Of a DNA stretch of 23,347 nt, positions 7,976 to 16,424 are shown one piece after another; position 1 is the stretch's first letter, and the number at the start of each line of letters is the position of its first letter. The DNA comes from Enterospora canceri (Eukaryota; Microsporidia; Enterocytozoonidae): NCBI GenBank assembly GCA_002087915.1, contig LWDP01000031.1, forward strand, positions 1-23,347, written 5' to 3'. The notes under the pieces were generated by a model. That model saw only the letters and a list, made by a program, of their open reading frames with translations. It made no database searches and was not told the DNA's origin. Made by a program: the position numbers and the translations under genes.

Positions 7976-7990
7976 AGGGATAAAATTTAT

Positions 7991-8881
7991 TCATTCGAAT
8001 ACGATGATCTCATCCATCTTATCAGGCGCATTCTGTAGCATGCATTCCACAATCCACATGATATTCTCTATTTCTTGCTCCTTTAGCCTGAAATAGGCGT
8101 AGATGCATGCCACATCGTCGTATTGGCAGAATGAGTCAGCATACATGCTGTTATTCTTCTTAACCAGATACTCAACTGGCTCTACGTCTGGTATTTTGAA
8201 TATTCTGGCTATCTCATCCAAGTCATCTGCTTTCTGTAGAGCTGTAATCTGTTGCCCATTCATTGTAGTGGCATTTGGAAAGAAGCTGCCCTTATTCTCC
8301 ATATTCCTCCCATTCAGACACATTTCCAGTATCTGCCTGTCTCCTTCGCTTTCCAGAATCTCCCTGAAGTATCCACCTGCATTTTGGTATACGCCATCCA
8401 TGAAGTTCTTCATTACAACCAGCATCGTCTTCTGCCTGTCATACGACGATATGTTTCTGAAGTATTTCTTAAGAAAGCAGTTGCTTATGCACAGTTTCTG
8501 TACGTCATCAAAGCTGTTACACAAATCCAGTGTTTTTAGTTCTGGAAACTGCCCTATAATGTGCTCTCGTATTCCATCCATCTTGTTAAAGAAGTTTCCT
8601 ATCATATAATATTCTATAAAATAGTCTAATTCAGTGAGATTGAACTCATTCAACTCGCTCAGGACGTTCTCAACGAACTTGTTTCGTAGCTCTTCGTAGC
8701 CCATGTCTTCGTTTATGAATGAGAAGTGGTGATTGAGTTTCACCACGATCTCCTCAAGGCTTCTGCACGATTTCAGTGCTGAATACTCCTTGCTACGAAG
8801 CAGGGAGTTGAATCTGCCGTGTACGTCACTCATTGAGAAGTTGTTGCGTCCCATATATTTGTTTGCATGTTTCATTTCCAT
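7991..8881 (-). CDS. VMA6: V-type ATPase V0 subunit d
   Basis: A 296-aa protein with the V-ATPase subunit d (V0d, Vma6) signature near its C-terminus: YAYFRLKEQEIENIMWIVEC (261-280), nearly identical to the family's 'FRLKEQExRNIxWIxEC'. Earlier matches are LDYFIEYYMIGNFF in the first third and the 'ADDLDEI' segment around 215. Subunit d caps the proteolipid ring and couples it to the central stalk of V1, helping proton pumping into vacuole-like or endosomal compartments. It is shorter than the yeast protein (about 345 aa). M1 and M3 are both possible starts; no CCC/GGG motif is seen within 15 nt, unlike most genes here. It is divergent from tRNA-Ser with 42 bp between them, and tandem with RRS1. 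Confidence 0.9.
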   Translation of the reverse strand: MEMKHANKYMGRNNFSMSDVHGRFNSLLRSKEYSALKSCRSLEEIVVKLNHHFSFINEDMGYEELRNKFVENVLSELNEFNLTELDYFIEYYMIGNFFNKMDGIREHIIGQFPELKTLDLCNSFDDVQKLCISNCFLKKYFRNISSYDRQKTMLVVMKNFMDGVYQNAGGYFREILESEGDRQILEMCLNGRNMENKGSFFPNATTMNGQQITALQKADDLDEIARIFKIPDVEPVEYLVKKNNSMYADSFCQYDDVACIYAYFRLKEQEIENIMWIVECMLQNAPDKMDEIIVFE

Positions 8882-8923
8882 TGATCACACTCTTCCTCAT
8901 AAATGCATTTCAAACCATTTTTA

Positions 8924-9006
8924 GTCAACATGGCCGAGCGGTCTAAGGCGCTGGTCTTGAAAACCAGTACGTTTATCGTGCAGCGGTTCGAATCCGCTTG
9001 TTGACG
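8924..9006 (+). tRNA. tRNA-Ser (UGA anticodon)
   Basis: An intronless 83-nt tRNA. The acceptor arms GTCAACA (8924-8930) and TGTTGAC (8999-9005) pair fully, with G73 at 9006, the usual serine discriminator. The anticodon stem CTGGT/ACCAG (8951-8955/8963-8967) encloses the loop CTTGAAA with anticodon TGA at 8958-8960. A long variable arm (about 8968-8981, TACG...CGTG) is typical of class II serine tRNAs. The T arm AGCGG-TTCGAAT-CCGCT contains the B box GGTTCGAATCC (8985-8995), and the A box TGGCCGAGCGG is at 8931-8941. A T-run right after the 3' end (9007-9011) is the pol III terminator. No CCA is encoded. Confidence 0.97.
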
Positions 9007-9011
9007 TTTTT
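9007..9011 (+). terminator. Pol III T-run after tRNA-Ser
   Basis: TTTTT immediately follows the discriminator base, as expected for RNA polymerase III termination. Confidence 0.7.
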
Positions 9012-9254
9012 ATTTTACAAAAATTTCCCCTCTCTATTTAATTGGAACCTGCCACAACCTGTACACTACTCACGTTCAGCCCATTCGATGACCACTATTT
9101 CCATACCACCCCCTAATTTAATCAATCATTGATCAACTTGATTTTTCCAATTATAATTTCCTCTTTAATCCCACTATCGTTGGTCCATACCATCAGTCAT
9201 CCATCACCACTGATATTAGAAACAGTGATCCAAATTAATGAAATCCAACCCCTA

Positions 9255-10496
9255 ATGACTACAAATAAAAAGAATAGCACGATGGTAGCTGGTCTCCTAT
9301 TTGGTACATCTGCATTTGGAATGGGAATGCTCTACATGCCAGCCACGTTCAACCAACTTGGATACGTCGGAATGTCAACTATCATGGCATTTATGTTTCT
9401 GCTTACGTATTTATCACTCTACTTCATCAACCTAGCTGACGAAAAGGAGCAAGAAATAGAAAAGAGCAGTTCCAAAAGAGACTACTCTTTCTTTGCCAAT
9501 TTCAACAGACACCTCTCACTAATGGTCACCATTGCATTCATTCTATCCAACTTTGCAGTGGTCTACCTCTTTCTAAGACGAGCAACAGACCTAACTGTCG
9601 CATTAATCAATATCAAGGCGAAAATGGCTACTACAACTTGGGTCCGCCTTGGTGTCCTCACATTCTACTCGATTGCTGCTCTCTCCCTCTTCATGCAGCA
9701 CGACCTGACCATTTTGAAGCCGCTCTCCTACGTCGCCCTCTTTGCCTGCTTCTACTACGCTGCTCTGATGGTTATGCTTGGATTCACGTCTAAGATCCCC
9801 CTTTCTGAGTTGAAGCCATTTCGGTACGATAATGGCCTGAATGCCTTGCTTAATGCCATTTTTGCAGCCCACTGCCAATTCTCGTTTCTGAATTTCAAGG
9901 ATACGCTACGCGTCAAGAACGACAGAAACAGCAAGAAGATGCTGCTCATTGCTTGCCTTACGATCTACCTGTCCTATGCGACCATTGGATTCTTCGGATA
10001 CAAGTACATGGGATCGAGCATAGGAAGCGACTACATTTTGGGACTGGTTGTTAAGAACTTCTCGGAGAATAAGCTGCTGGATAACAACAACCTGTTTGGA
10101 AGAAAGCTGTTCCAGGGACTCCTCTTCGTCCTATCGACCCTCTTCATTGTGATATTCTTCACTGGAATCCCATTGACCGTATTCACGTTTGTGCCTGAAA
10201 TTGAGAAGTTGGTTAAGAGAGCCAACGTGAAGCCAAATACGAGAATAGTGAAACTGATTATTGGACTGGCTCTCTACGTATTTGCGTTGCCTTCATCCCT
10301 GAATGAGGGACTCTTCCTTGCATTTGTGAGTGCATTTTGCACCAACTTCCTGAGTTTCGGATTCCCAGGCATCTACGCTGTCCATTACAGCACTGATAGA
10401 CGTATCAGGGGAATTGGATACAGTATGATTGGATTCAGTAGCATTCTTGCACTGCTACTGGCTGGTGTTGAGATAAAGAATGCAGTCTCGAAATAA
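9255..10496 (+). CDS. Amino-acid transporter, AVT/AAAP (SLC38-like) family
   Basis: A 413-aa polytopic membrane protein with about 11 hydrophobic segments. The first helix carries LLFGTSAFGMGMLYMPATF (about 15-33), the family's 'G(x)GxLxxPxxF' signature for the substrate-binding unwound helix. Later segments also follow the AAAP pattern, including the FxAHCQFxFL region near 215. AVT transporters move neutral, cationic or aromatic amino acids across vacuolar or plasma membranes; substrate cannot be told here. In microsporidia such carriers are thought to import host amino acids, which is family knowledge and not shown here. The frame is open further upstream to about 9129 but lacks an ATG there. 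The ATG at 9255 follows CCCC (9249-9252) and is clearly the start. The 248 bp between the tRNA and this ATG hold nothing else I can support. Confidence 0.88.
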   Translation: MTTNKKNSTMVAGLLFGTSAFGMGMLYMPATFNQLGYVGMSTIMAFMFLLTYLSLYFINLADEKEQEIEKSSSKRDYSFFANFNRHLSLMVTIAFILSNFAVVYLFLRRATDLTVALINIKAKMATTTWVRLGVLTFYSIAALSLFMQHDLTILKPLSYVALFACFYYAALMVMLGFTSKIPLSELKPFRYDNGLNALLNAIFAAHCQFSFLNFKDTLRVKNDRNSKKMLLIACLTIYLSYATIGFFGYKYMGSSIGSDYILGLVVKNFSENKLLDNNNLFGRKLFQGLLFVLSTLFIVIFFTGIPLTVFTFVPEIEKLVKRANVKPNTRIVKLIIGLALYVFALPSSLNEGLFLAFVSAFCTNFLSFGFPGIYAVHYSTDRRIRGIGYSMIGFSSILALLLAGVEIKNAVSK

Positions 10497-10625
10497 ATTA
10501 ATAATTAGATAGGTTGAATACCTGAACAGGGTGGACCCTTATGTTGTTTGCTAACAAATAATTTAATTACTGTCACCTCACTAGTCCATTCTGTTTGCCT
10601 ATCATTCGCTCTATAAAAAATAATC

Positions 10626-10637
10626 AAATTTTTACCC
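10626..10637 (+). promoter_or_regulatory. AAATTTTTACCC start-proximal signal of KRS1
   Basis: AAATTT followed by ACCC ends 1 base before the ATG at 10639. It is the cleanest example in the window of the combined AAATTT and CCC signal known upstream of microsporidian genes. At so short a distance the 5' leader would be only a few bases if transcription starts at the CCC. Confidence 0.6.
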
Positions 10638-10638
10638 A

Positions 10639-12177
10639 ATGGCTGGTCAGAACGAGAAAGAGGTTTCATCTGAACACTTCTACAAGCAGCGAAGGGAGCA
10701 AATCAGGGAGGCTGAGGCCAATGGCTTCAACTGGTATCCACACAAGTTCCACGTAAAAGAGACATTTTCAGAAATGGTTAACGAGGCAAATCAGGTTGAA
10801 AATGACTCGATGACAGAGAGAGTCGTCCAGGCTGCTGGTCGCATCACAGCAACGAGAGAGCACTCTAAATCGAACTTCTACACGGTGGTCTACAACGACG
10901 AGTCGATCCAGCTGGTTCTGAAGAAGGAGACGCCTGAGAAGATCAAAGTCGCTGATCTGATGAGAAGAGGGGACATTGTTGGATTTGTGGGAAGATGCGG
11001 GAGAACGAGACACGGTGAGCCATCCGTTTTCTGCTCTGAAATTGTCATTTTGGCACCGTGCATGCGCGTGATTCCATCAGTGAAGAATCTCCTAACTAAC
11101 GCCGAAACAATTTACAGAAACAGGCACCTCGATTTGCTGGTGAATTCGGAATCAAAGCAGCGATTCAAGAACAGGTCGAGGATAATCAACCACATCAGAA
11201 AGTACTTCGTGGCAATGGATTTCATGGAGGTGGAGACGCCCATCATGAACTCAAAGGTAGGTGGTGCATCAGCACAGCCATTTATCACTCATCATAATGA
11301 GTTGAAAATGGATCTGTTTATGCGCGTGGCACCAGAACTGTTTTTGAAGATGCTCGTTGTAGGCGGAATGGAACGAGTCTTTGAAATTGGGAAGAACTTC
11401 AGAAACGAGGGAATTGATCTGACTCACAACCCAGAATTCACTGCTATCGAGTGCTACATGGCGTATGCGGACTACAGGGACCTGATGGCCATAGTGGAGG
11501 GGCTTCTGAATGAGTTGGCGATACTGATCAGGGGATCAGAGAAATTCACGTATTCGCCAGCAAAGAGGGGAACAGCTGAGGAGATCAAGGTGGAACTGGA
11601 TTGGAGTGTTCCATTCAAGAGACTGGACATTCTGGACGAGTTGAACAGGGAGCTTGGGCTTGAGATGGATGGAGAGAGCATTACGAGACCAGAGATACTT
11701 GAGATTCTGATTAAAAAAGCAGAAAGTCGGGGGATTGAACTCAAGGAGCCGAAGACCTTGAACAGGGTACTTGATGCATTCATTGGTGAATATATTGAAC
11801 CAAAATGCATAAATCCAACATTTGTGACTGGATTTCCAGTGGTGATGAGTCCGCTAGCGAAGGACGACAGAAACAGGGCTGGTTTGACCGAGAGATTCGA
11901 GATGTTCGTGAATGGGAAGGAGCTGGTGAACGCGTACACCGAGTTGAACATTCCGGACGTCCAAAGAGAGCGATTTGAGATGCAGGCGAAGGATGCGGCC
12001 GCAGGAGACACAGAGGCGATGCCAGTTGACGAGGACTTCTGTCAGGTGCTGGAATACGCCCTACCACCAACTGGTGGCCTTGGAATTGGAATCGACAGGC
12101 TCGTGATGTATTTGACAGATGCAGCAAACATCAGGGACGTCATTCTCTACCCATCCATGAAACCAGAACAAAATTGA
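10639..12177 (+). CDS. KRS1: Lysyl-tRNA synthetase, class II, cytosolic
   Basis: A 512-aa class IIb aminoacyl-tRNA synthetase that joins lysine to tRNA-Lys at the expense of ATP. The OB-fold anticodon-binding domain spans about 63-140. Motif 1 ends with FMEVETP (195-201), followed by GGASAQPF. Motif 2 is FEIGKNFRNEGIDLTHNPEF (248-267), containing the ATP-binding Arg. Motif 3 is GGLGIGIDRLVMYLTD (479-494). The 'HNPEFTxxE' and 'GGxGxGIDR' sequences separate LysRS from AspRS and AsnRS. A basic and acidic N-terminal extension of about 60 residues (EHFYKQRREQI) is the eukaryotic-type tRNA-binding helix. No mitochondrial targeting segment is seen. The stop is 18 bp from the convergent aminopeptidase gene. 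Confidence 0.97.
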   Translation: MAGQNEKEVSSEHFYKQRREQIREAEANGFNWYPHKFHVKETFSEMVNEANQVENDSMTERVVQAAGRITATREHSKSNFYTVVYNDESIQLVLKKETPEKIKVADLMRRGDIVGFVGRCGRTRHGEPSVFCSEIVILAPCMRVIPSVKNLLTNAETIYRNRHLDLLVNSESKQRFKNRSRIINHIRKYFVAMDFMEVETPIMNSKVGGASAQPFITHHNELKMDLFMRVAPELFLKMLVVGGMERVFEIGKNFRNEGIDLTHNPEFTAIECYMAYADYRDLMAIVEGLLNELAILIRGSEKFTYSPAKRGTAEEIKVELDWSVPFKRLDILDELNRELGLEMDGESITRPEILEILIKKAESRGIELKEPKTLNRVLDAFIGEYIEPKCINPTFVTGFPVVMSPLAKDDRNRAGLTERFEMFVNGKELVNAYTELNIPDVQRERFEMQAKDAAAGDTEAMPVDEDFCQVLEYALPPTGGLGIGIDRLVMYLTDAANIRDVILYPSMKPEQN

Positions 12178-12195
12178 GTCTCTGAATATTTATGC

Positions 12196-14010
12196 TTACA
12201 CTATTTTATGCGCATTACTCTTCAAATAATGCCACCCCTCTTCGTTCAAACTGCCTTCAAACAGTTCCAATAGCAACTGGTTGAATGTGTTCAAGTACGC
12301 CTTCTCCTGCTCATTAAGCATGCTCTGGTCTATCAGACCCTGGTCGTATGGCACCATGGTCAGGTTGACCAGTGAGTAGCCTCCTTCTGCCTCTTTATTC
12401 TTCTTACAGTAAACCAGGTTCTCTATTCTGATTCCATACTCGTTTTCAAGGTAGAATCCTGGCTCAACTGAGAATACGCAGTTATCGTAGAATGCCTCCT
12501 TCTTGTTTGGTGAAATTATAGGCGGATGCTCGTGAACACAGAGAAAGTGTCCCACACCGTGAGACAGCCCATGCTTGAACTCCTTCTCCTCGTTTTTGAG
12601 GTAGATTCGTCCTGCTTCGTCCAATTCAGAGAACTCAGCCTCCTCCTTGAACACCTTCATCATCGCATTGAGCTGACACTTCAGGACCAACGTGTTATCG
12701 TGGACCAGTTCTGGGGCTGGCTTCCTGAAGTGACACGTTCTGGTGGTGTCAGTCGTCCCAAAGAGGTATTGGGAGCCAGAATCAATCAAATAGACGCTGT
12801 CGTAGTCTACGACTGCGTCACTTGGACTGTGGTGGATGATGGCTGCATTGGATCCAGTACATGAAATTGTCTCAAACGAAGGCTGAACAAATCCAGGCAG
12901 ATTCTTCTTGTACCGAAGTAGCAGATCTGCAACCTGCTTCTCGGTGTACTCCTCCTTGCTTCTGCTGAGATGCCCCAACAGGTTTGTTAGGGCAATTCCG
13001 TCGTAGTAGTAGGCCAGTGTCATTCCAGCCAATTCAGTCTGATTCTTCTTCGATTGCATAATTCTAATTTCCTCAGTGAATTCAGCATTCACCATCTTGT
13101 TAGCCAAATACTGCGAGCATTGGCTGGAAACCAGCACCCTTTCGTGAACCAGCTTCTCATTCAAGTACTCCTCAAACTGCCTGTACTCTCTCGTAGCCAC
13201 TCCCTTGAGGTAGACTTCTGAATCCACAAAGAGAATCACGTCATCGCGAGAAAGAACCAGGTAGCCGTAGAAGAGCGGATTGTAGTCGATCTCATTCCCA
13301 CGTACGTTCAGTATCCAGCAGATTGTGTCCAACTCAGTCACAAGAAGTGTCCTATCCCCTGCCACCTCTCTCACTTTCCCTATTTTATCCTGGTAACTTG
13401 AGCCTGAGACGTTCTCGTCCAACTTCGTGAAACCAAATGCCTTCAGGTAGTTCACTGCCCTCAAGTCATCTGCAACGAAGTCAATGAGCTGGTAGTTCTC
13501 CAAGTAGGTTACGTCTCCCACTCTTCTTGTCAAACTGTACCTTCTTCCATCGAGTTCAAGCATCTTTTCCTCTACTCCTCTTTCCCTGTTTATTTCCTCA
13601 ATTGCCCTATCAACCAGGTTCTCGTCTATCGCCACGAATTCAACCCCTTTCTCTTTAAGCTTCTTCGTGAATTCGTCGTAGAATTTGGTAGAAACTAGTC
13701 TCAGGTCAAAACTGATTTTCTTGAAATTTCTAGCGACTTCACTTGGTGCTTCTTTTCTCAGCGAATAGGTTGATTCCCTCTCTGCCTGGATGTAGTATCG
13801 GCCATCTGTCCACAGAAGCGGCACTTCTGCCGTCATTGCTATTCCATTTGATCCAGTGAACCCTGTCAGCATAGTCACACGCAGATCCTGGGTTCCAATG
13901 TACTCGTTGTGGTGGCAGTCTGCTGTATACGACAGATACGCGTCTATTCCGTACACTTTCATCAGTTTCAGGACTCTTTTGTGTAATTCATTTTGCGATT
14001 TAGTTCTCAT
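12196..14010 (-). CDS. Xaa-Pro aminopeptidase (aminopeptidase P, M24B)
   Basis: A 604-aa cytosolic aminopeptidase P, which removes N-terminal residues that precede proline. It has the three-part form of human XPNPEP1: a first creatinase-like domain with LTGFTGSNG (48-56) and LWTDGRYYIQA (66-76), a second such domain (about 180-320), and a C-terminal pita-bread catalytic domain. All five metal ligands are present: D410, D421, H484 (SHGVGH), E516 (SVEPGFY) and E530 (GIRIEN). The length is close to the human enzyme (623 aa). No signal peptide or membrane anchor is visible. The coding strand has CCC about 10 nt upstream of the ATG. It is tandem behind BET2 with 57 bp between them. Confidence 0.95.
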   Translation of the reverse strand: MRTKSQNELHKRVLKLMKVYGIDAYLSYTADCHHNEYIGTQDLRVTMLTGFTGSNGIAMTAEVPLLWTDGRYYIQAERESTYSLRKEAPSEVARNFKKISFDLRLVSTKFYDEFTKKLKEKGVEFVAIDENLVDRAIEEINRERGVEEKMLELDGRRYSLTRRVGDVTYLENYQLIDFVADDLRAVNYLKAFGFTKLDENVSGSSYQDKIGKVREVAGDRTLLVTELDTICWILNVRGNEIDYNPLFYGYLVLSRDDVILFVDSEVYLKGVATREYRQFEEYLNEKLVHERVLVSSQCSQYLANKMVNAEFTEEIRIMQSKKNQTELAGMTLAYYYDGIALTNLLGHLSRSKEEYTEKQVADLLLRYKKNLPGFVQPSFETISCTGSNAAIIHHSPSDAVVDYDSVYLIDSGSQYLFGTTDTTRTCHFRKPAPELVHDNTLVLKCQLNAMMKVFKEEAEFSELDEAGRIYLKNEEKEFKHGLSHGVGHFLCVHEHPPIISPNKKEAFYDNCVFSVEPGFYLENEYGIRIENLVYCKKNKEAEGGYSLVNLTMVPYDQGLIDQSMLNEQEKAYLNTFNQLLLELFEGSLNEEGWHYLKSNAHKIV

Positions 14011-14067
14011 ATTCGTAAGGGTCTAAAAATGTAGTAGGAAATGGTTTCAGATGACATCAATTACTGT

Positions 14068-15042
14068 TCAAATACACATTGATGGTGATAATTCACCATC
14101 AATCACACCAAGCATTACGAGGGCAGCCAGGGAGAACATCTGGTGATAAATGTCAGGCACATTCCCAGGCTGATCAGAGAATCCGCCTTCTTCGTGTTCA
14201 CAGCTTCGAATGAACTCAATAAGCTTCTTCTTGTCAATCGAGTCCTCACCACCTGTCATCTTTAGAGTCGCATATGACCAGAATGAGTAGCACGAATCTG
14301 GCTTCTTATTGACTCGACCCATCAATCCACCATTTTCGTGCTGATTTTGGGCAATAAATGCCGTAACATCATCCAAATCAACGGTGTTGAGTAGACCGAG
14401 GATCTTGAGGGTGCTAATGCAGCAGAATGTCTGTGCTGCGTGTCCTTCTGCTCCCTCAACCTGTCCAAACCCGCCACCCGTGTCGTAGCACCTCAGAATG
14501 TGCCTAACAAGCCCATTTGAATCAATTTCAGGATACTTCTTCAAGTCCAATGGCACTTCCAGGCTCTCCCTTCTGAAGTCGTTCTTTTCAAGCAACTCGA
14601 GCATCTTCAGACTCGAAATGGCACAGCAGTCAACACGCGTGTCCACGTCACCAAATTCGTCATTTGCGAATCCACCTGAACCAGTCTGCAAGTTCATTAG
14701 AAACTTGGCTGTTTTGGCTCTATCGAATTCCTTCTTGTAGTAGGCGTCTGATTCACAAATGTGGAGCACCTGAAGGGCAGCCCTGGTTGACGACACGTTT
14801 GGCGGATACGTCTTCTCTGGTGCGAATCCACCTGAACTCGTGTAACAATCCTTCACGAGTTCCAGTGCCTTCCTCTTCACGTAGTCGAATTTGCTGCTTT
14901 TCAGAATTCGAAGACTGTTGATCATTCTGTAGAGATTCGATATCTTCTTACACTCCAGAATGTGGTAGTAGATGTCACGCGTATTCATGGCATCAATGAC
15001 AAACTGGACGTGTCTCTCGTCTTCAACGGCCAACTGTTTCAT
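14068..15042 (-). CDS. BET2: Rab geranylgeranyltransferase (GGTase II) beta subunit
   Basis: A 324-aa all-helical prenyltransferase beta subunit with repeated GGF turns at 71-73, 123-125, 189-192 and 286-288. Zinc ligands are D249 and C251 (KPDSCYSFW) and H300 (PDIYH). The segments GGLMGRVNKKPDSCYSFW and GGFSDQPGNVPDIYHQMFS match Bet2/RabGGTB better than the farnesyltransferase or GGTase I beta subunits. The length also fits Bet2 (325 aa in yeast) and is shorter than farnesyltransferase beta. The enzyme, with an alpha subunit and Rab escort protein, geranylgeranylates the C-terminal cysteines of Rab GTPases and so supports vesicle traffic. CCC stands 3 nt before the ATG on the coding strand. 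It is divergent from PUS1. Confidence 0.92.
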   Translation of the reverse strand: MKQLAVEDERHVQFVIDAMNTRDIYYHILECKKISNLYRMINSLRILKSSKFDYVKRKALELVKDCYTSSGGFAPEKTYPPNVSSTRAALQVLHICESDAYYKKEFDRAKTAKFLMNLQTGSGGFANDEFGDVDTRVDCCAISSLKMLELLEKNDFRRESLEVPLDLKKYPEIDSNGLVRHILRCYDTGGGFGQVEGAEGHAAQTFCCISTLKILGLLNTVDLDDVTAFIAQNQHENGGLMGRVNKKPDSCYSFWSYATLKMTGGEDSIDKKKLIEFIRSCEHEEGGFSDQPGNVPDIYHQMFSLAALVMLGVIDGELSPSMCI

Positions 15043-15074
15043 CAGGGCAGTAGAAATGATATTTTACCCATTAA
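15043..15074. promoter_or_regulatory. 32-bp bidirectional intergene BET2/PUS1
   Basis: Both genes start from this 32-bp gap. For BET2 the signal is GGG at 15045-15047 (CCC on its coding strand). For PUS1 it is TTTTACCC ending at 15069. Here each gene has its own CCC copy, unlike the shared motif at 6808-6816. Confidence 0.55.
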
Positions 15075-16121
15075 ATGAAGAGGAAAATAGCACTCATCTG
15101 GGGATACAGTGGTGTCGGATACGCTGGATTGCAGTTCAATAAAGATAGTAACACGCTAGAAAGGAGAATCATTGGAGTACTGGCAGGATTAGGATACATT
15201 TCAGAGGCAAACAGCGAGAGTGCCACTAAAGTGCACATGAAGTCGGCCAGTAGAACAGACAAGGGCGTTGGTGCCGTATTCAACGTAACAACGATGAAGA
15301 TAAACACGGAACTGACTGACACGGTCTTCGAGAAGATTGAGCATGAATTTAGTTTGAATAATTTCGTACTGTACAAGGTGTGTCAGGTTCCAAGGGGATT
15401 TGTGGCGCATAAACAGGCACGAAATAGGTCGTACAAGTACTTTATTCCAACCAAATTCATGGAAACGTGCAATTTGGGCAGCGAGAAGGAGCTACTCAAC
15501 GACCAGACTGAGAATGGGACAGAAAAGAGGTGCAAGGAGCTTTTCAGGGTCTTTACGAGTGAGGATGTCTCATTTTGTAGGGGATTCAGGGTGGAACAGG
15601 AGCAAATTGACAAAATGGGCAGAATACTCAAATTGTACGAGGGAACCAGGGACTACCACAACTTCACGACGTCCCAGAACAAGCAGGGGACGAAGAGGCA
15701 CCTGAGGAGAGTCAGGTCACTTGGAACGAGGGTGGTTGACGACGTTGAGTACCTCGAGGTCTCTCTTTCTGGGGACAGCTTCATTTTGCACCAAATTAGG
15801 AAAATGGTGGCATTTGCCCTATTCAACTGCAGATACGTCGTAGACTTCACCAAGGTGGAAGAGAACTACGAGAAAGTCTTCTCGGAGACGAAATACGTCC
15901 TAGGAAAGGCACCTGCTCCCTACCTGTACCTCTTTGATATTGGATTCAGGGACTACAACGAGAGAACTGAGTACGGGAGACTTGAGGCACCAGAAGAAAG
16001 AAGAGATGGATTTGAAATAGAAATGCATAAGAGCATCTTTACGACTGATAACCTGAAGGAGTGGCTGATTCACCTTGCGACTGTCCAGTTTCGTGCTGAT
16101 TCACTGAATGAATTCGTGTAG
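15075..16121 (+). CDS. PUS1: tRNA pseudouridine synthase, TruA/Pus1 family
   Basis: A 348-aa TruA-family synthase that isomerises uridines to pseudouridine in tRNA (and some other RNAs). The catalytic Asp is D62 in SRTDKGVGAV (59-68). Other family marks are YSGVGYAGLQ (11-20), the DYHNFT segment around 193-198, and GDSFILHQIRKMV in the C-terminal half. Spacing and the eukaryotic 'VHxxSRTDKGVxA' form point to Pus1/Pus2 and not Pus3. The length is below yeast Pus1 (544 aa): N- and C-terminal extensions are missing, leaving the catalytic core. The ATG follows TTTTACCC. The stop is 4 bp from the stop of the convergent 57-aa gene. Confidence 0.92.
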   Translation: MKRKIALIWGYSGVGYAGLQFNKDSNTLERRIIGVLAGLGYISEANSESATKVHMKSASRTDKGVGAVFNVTTMKINTELTDTVFEKIEHEFSLNNFVLYKVCQVPRGFVAHKQARNRSYKYFIPTKFMETCNLGSEKELLNDQTENGTEKRCKELFRVFTSEDVSFCRGFRVEQEQIDKMGRILKLYEGTRDYHNFTTSQNKQGTKRHLRRVRSLGTRVVDDVEYLEVSLSGDSFILHQIRKMVAFALFNCRYVVDFTKVEENYEKVFSETKYVLGKAPAPYLYLFDIGFRDYNERTEYGRLEAPEERRDGFEIEMHKSIFTTDNLKEWLIHLATVQFRADSLNEFV

Positions 16122-16125
16122 TTGC

Positions 16126-16299
16126 TCACTTTCTCCCCCTCACGAATATCTTCTCCTGTTTCCGTATGAATTCTGCTATCTTCGAGTACTGCTCCGAAAG
16201 AGCCTCCATGTTCGTCGCCATTCTCTCGAATCCACCATTTATCTCCGCCAGAATCCCCTCCTCGTCACATACTTCGGTGTTGTTTATCCTATTTCTCAT
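16126..16299 (-). CDS. 57-aa helical protein, orphan (possible DASH Dad1-like)
   Basis: A very short gene in the 303-bp space between PUS1 and the EXS gene. It reads MRNRINNTEVCDEEG..., then LAEINGGFERMATNMEALSE, then a basic end (KQEKIFVRGRK). The ATG at 16299 is preceded on the coding strand by AGCCCAT, the same CCC signal as its neighbours. The protein looks like one amphipathic helix, consistent with a short coiled coil. The spacing of 'ILxEINxxxExMxxNMExL' resembles the small DASH/Dam1 kinetochore subunit Dad1; this is a shape match only and a weak one. The remaining 125 bp up to the next ATG (16300-16424) show only the CCC before that ATG. Confidence 0.6.
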   Translation of the reverse strand: MRNRINNTEVCDEEGILAEINGGFERMATNMEALSEQYSKIAEFIRKQEKIFVRGRK

Positions 16300-16424
16300 A
16301 TGGGCTATTTCTGCCTACTTTTTCTACAGTACCATTCTGACTCATCTTCCACTCTATTCCCCAATCCACCACCTCTGATTAATCACTATTTCTGTGATTT
16401 GAATAAACACTCTTTTTAGCCCAC

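Noticed and set aside
9129..9254. In-frame extension of the amino-acid transporter upstream of 9255
   Set aside because: It contains no ATG; CCCC sits directly before the ATG at 9255, and the added stretch would not match the family.
16108..16419. Plus-strand open frames between PUS1 and the EXS gene
   Set aside because: They overlap the PUS1 end and the minus-strand 57-aa gene, which has the CCC start signal and a coherent helix. The plus frames are Ser/Pro/Leu-rich shadows.
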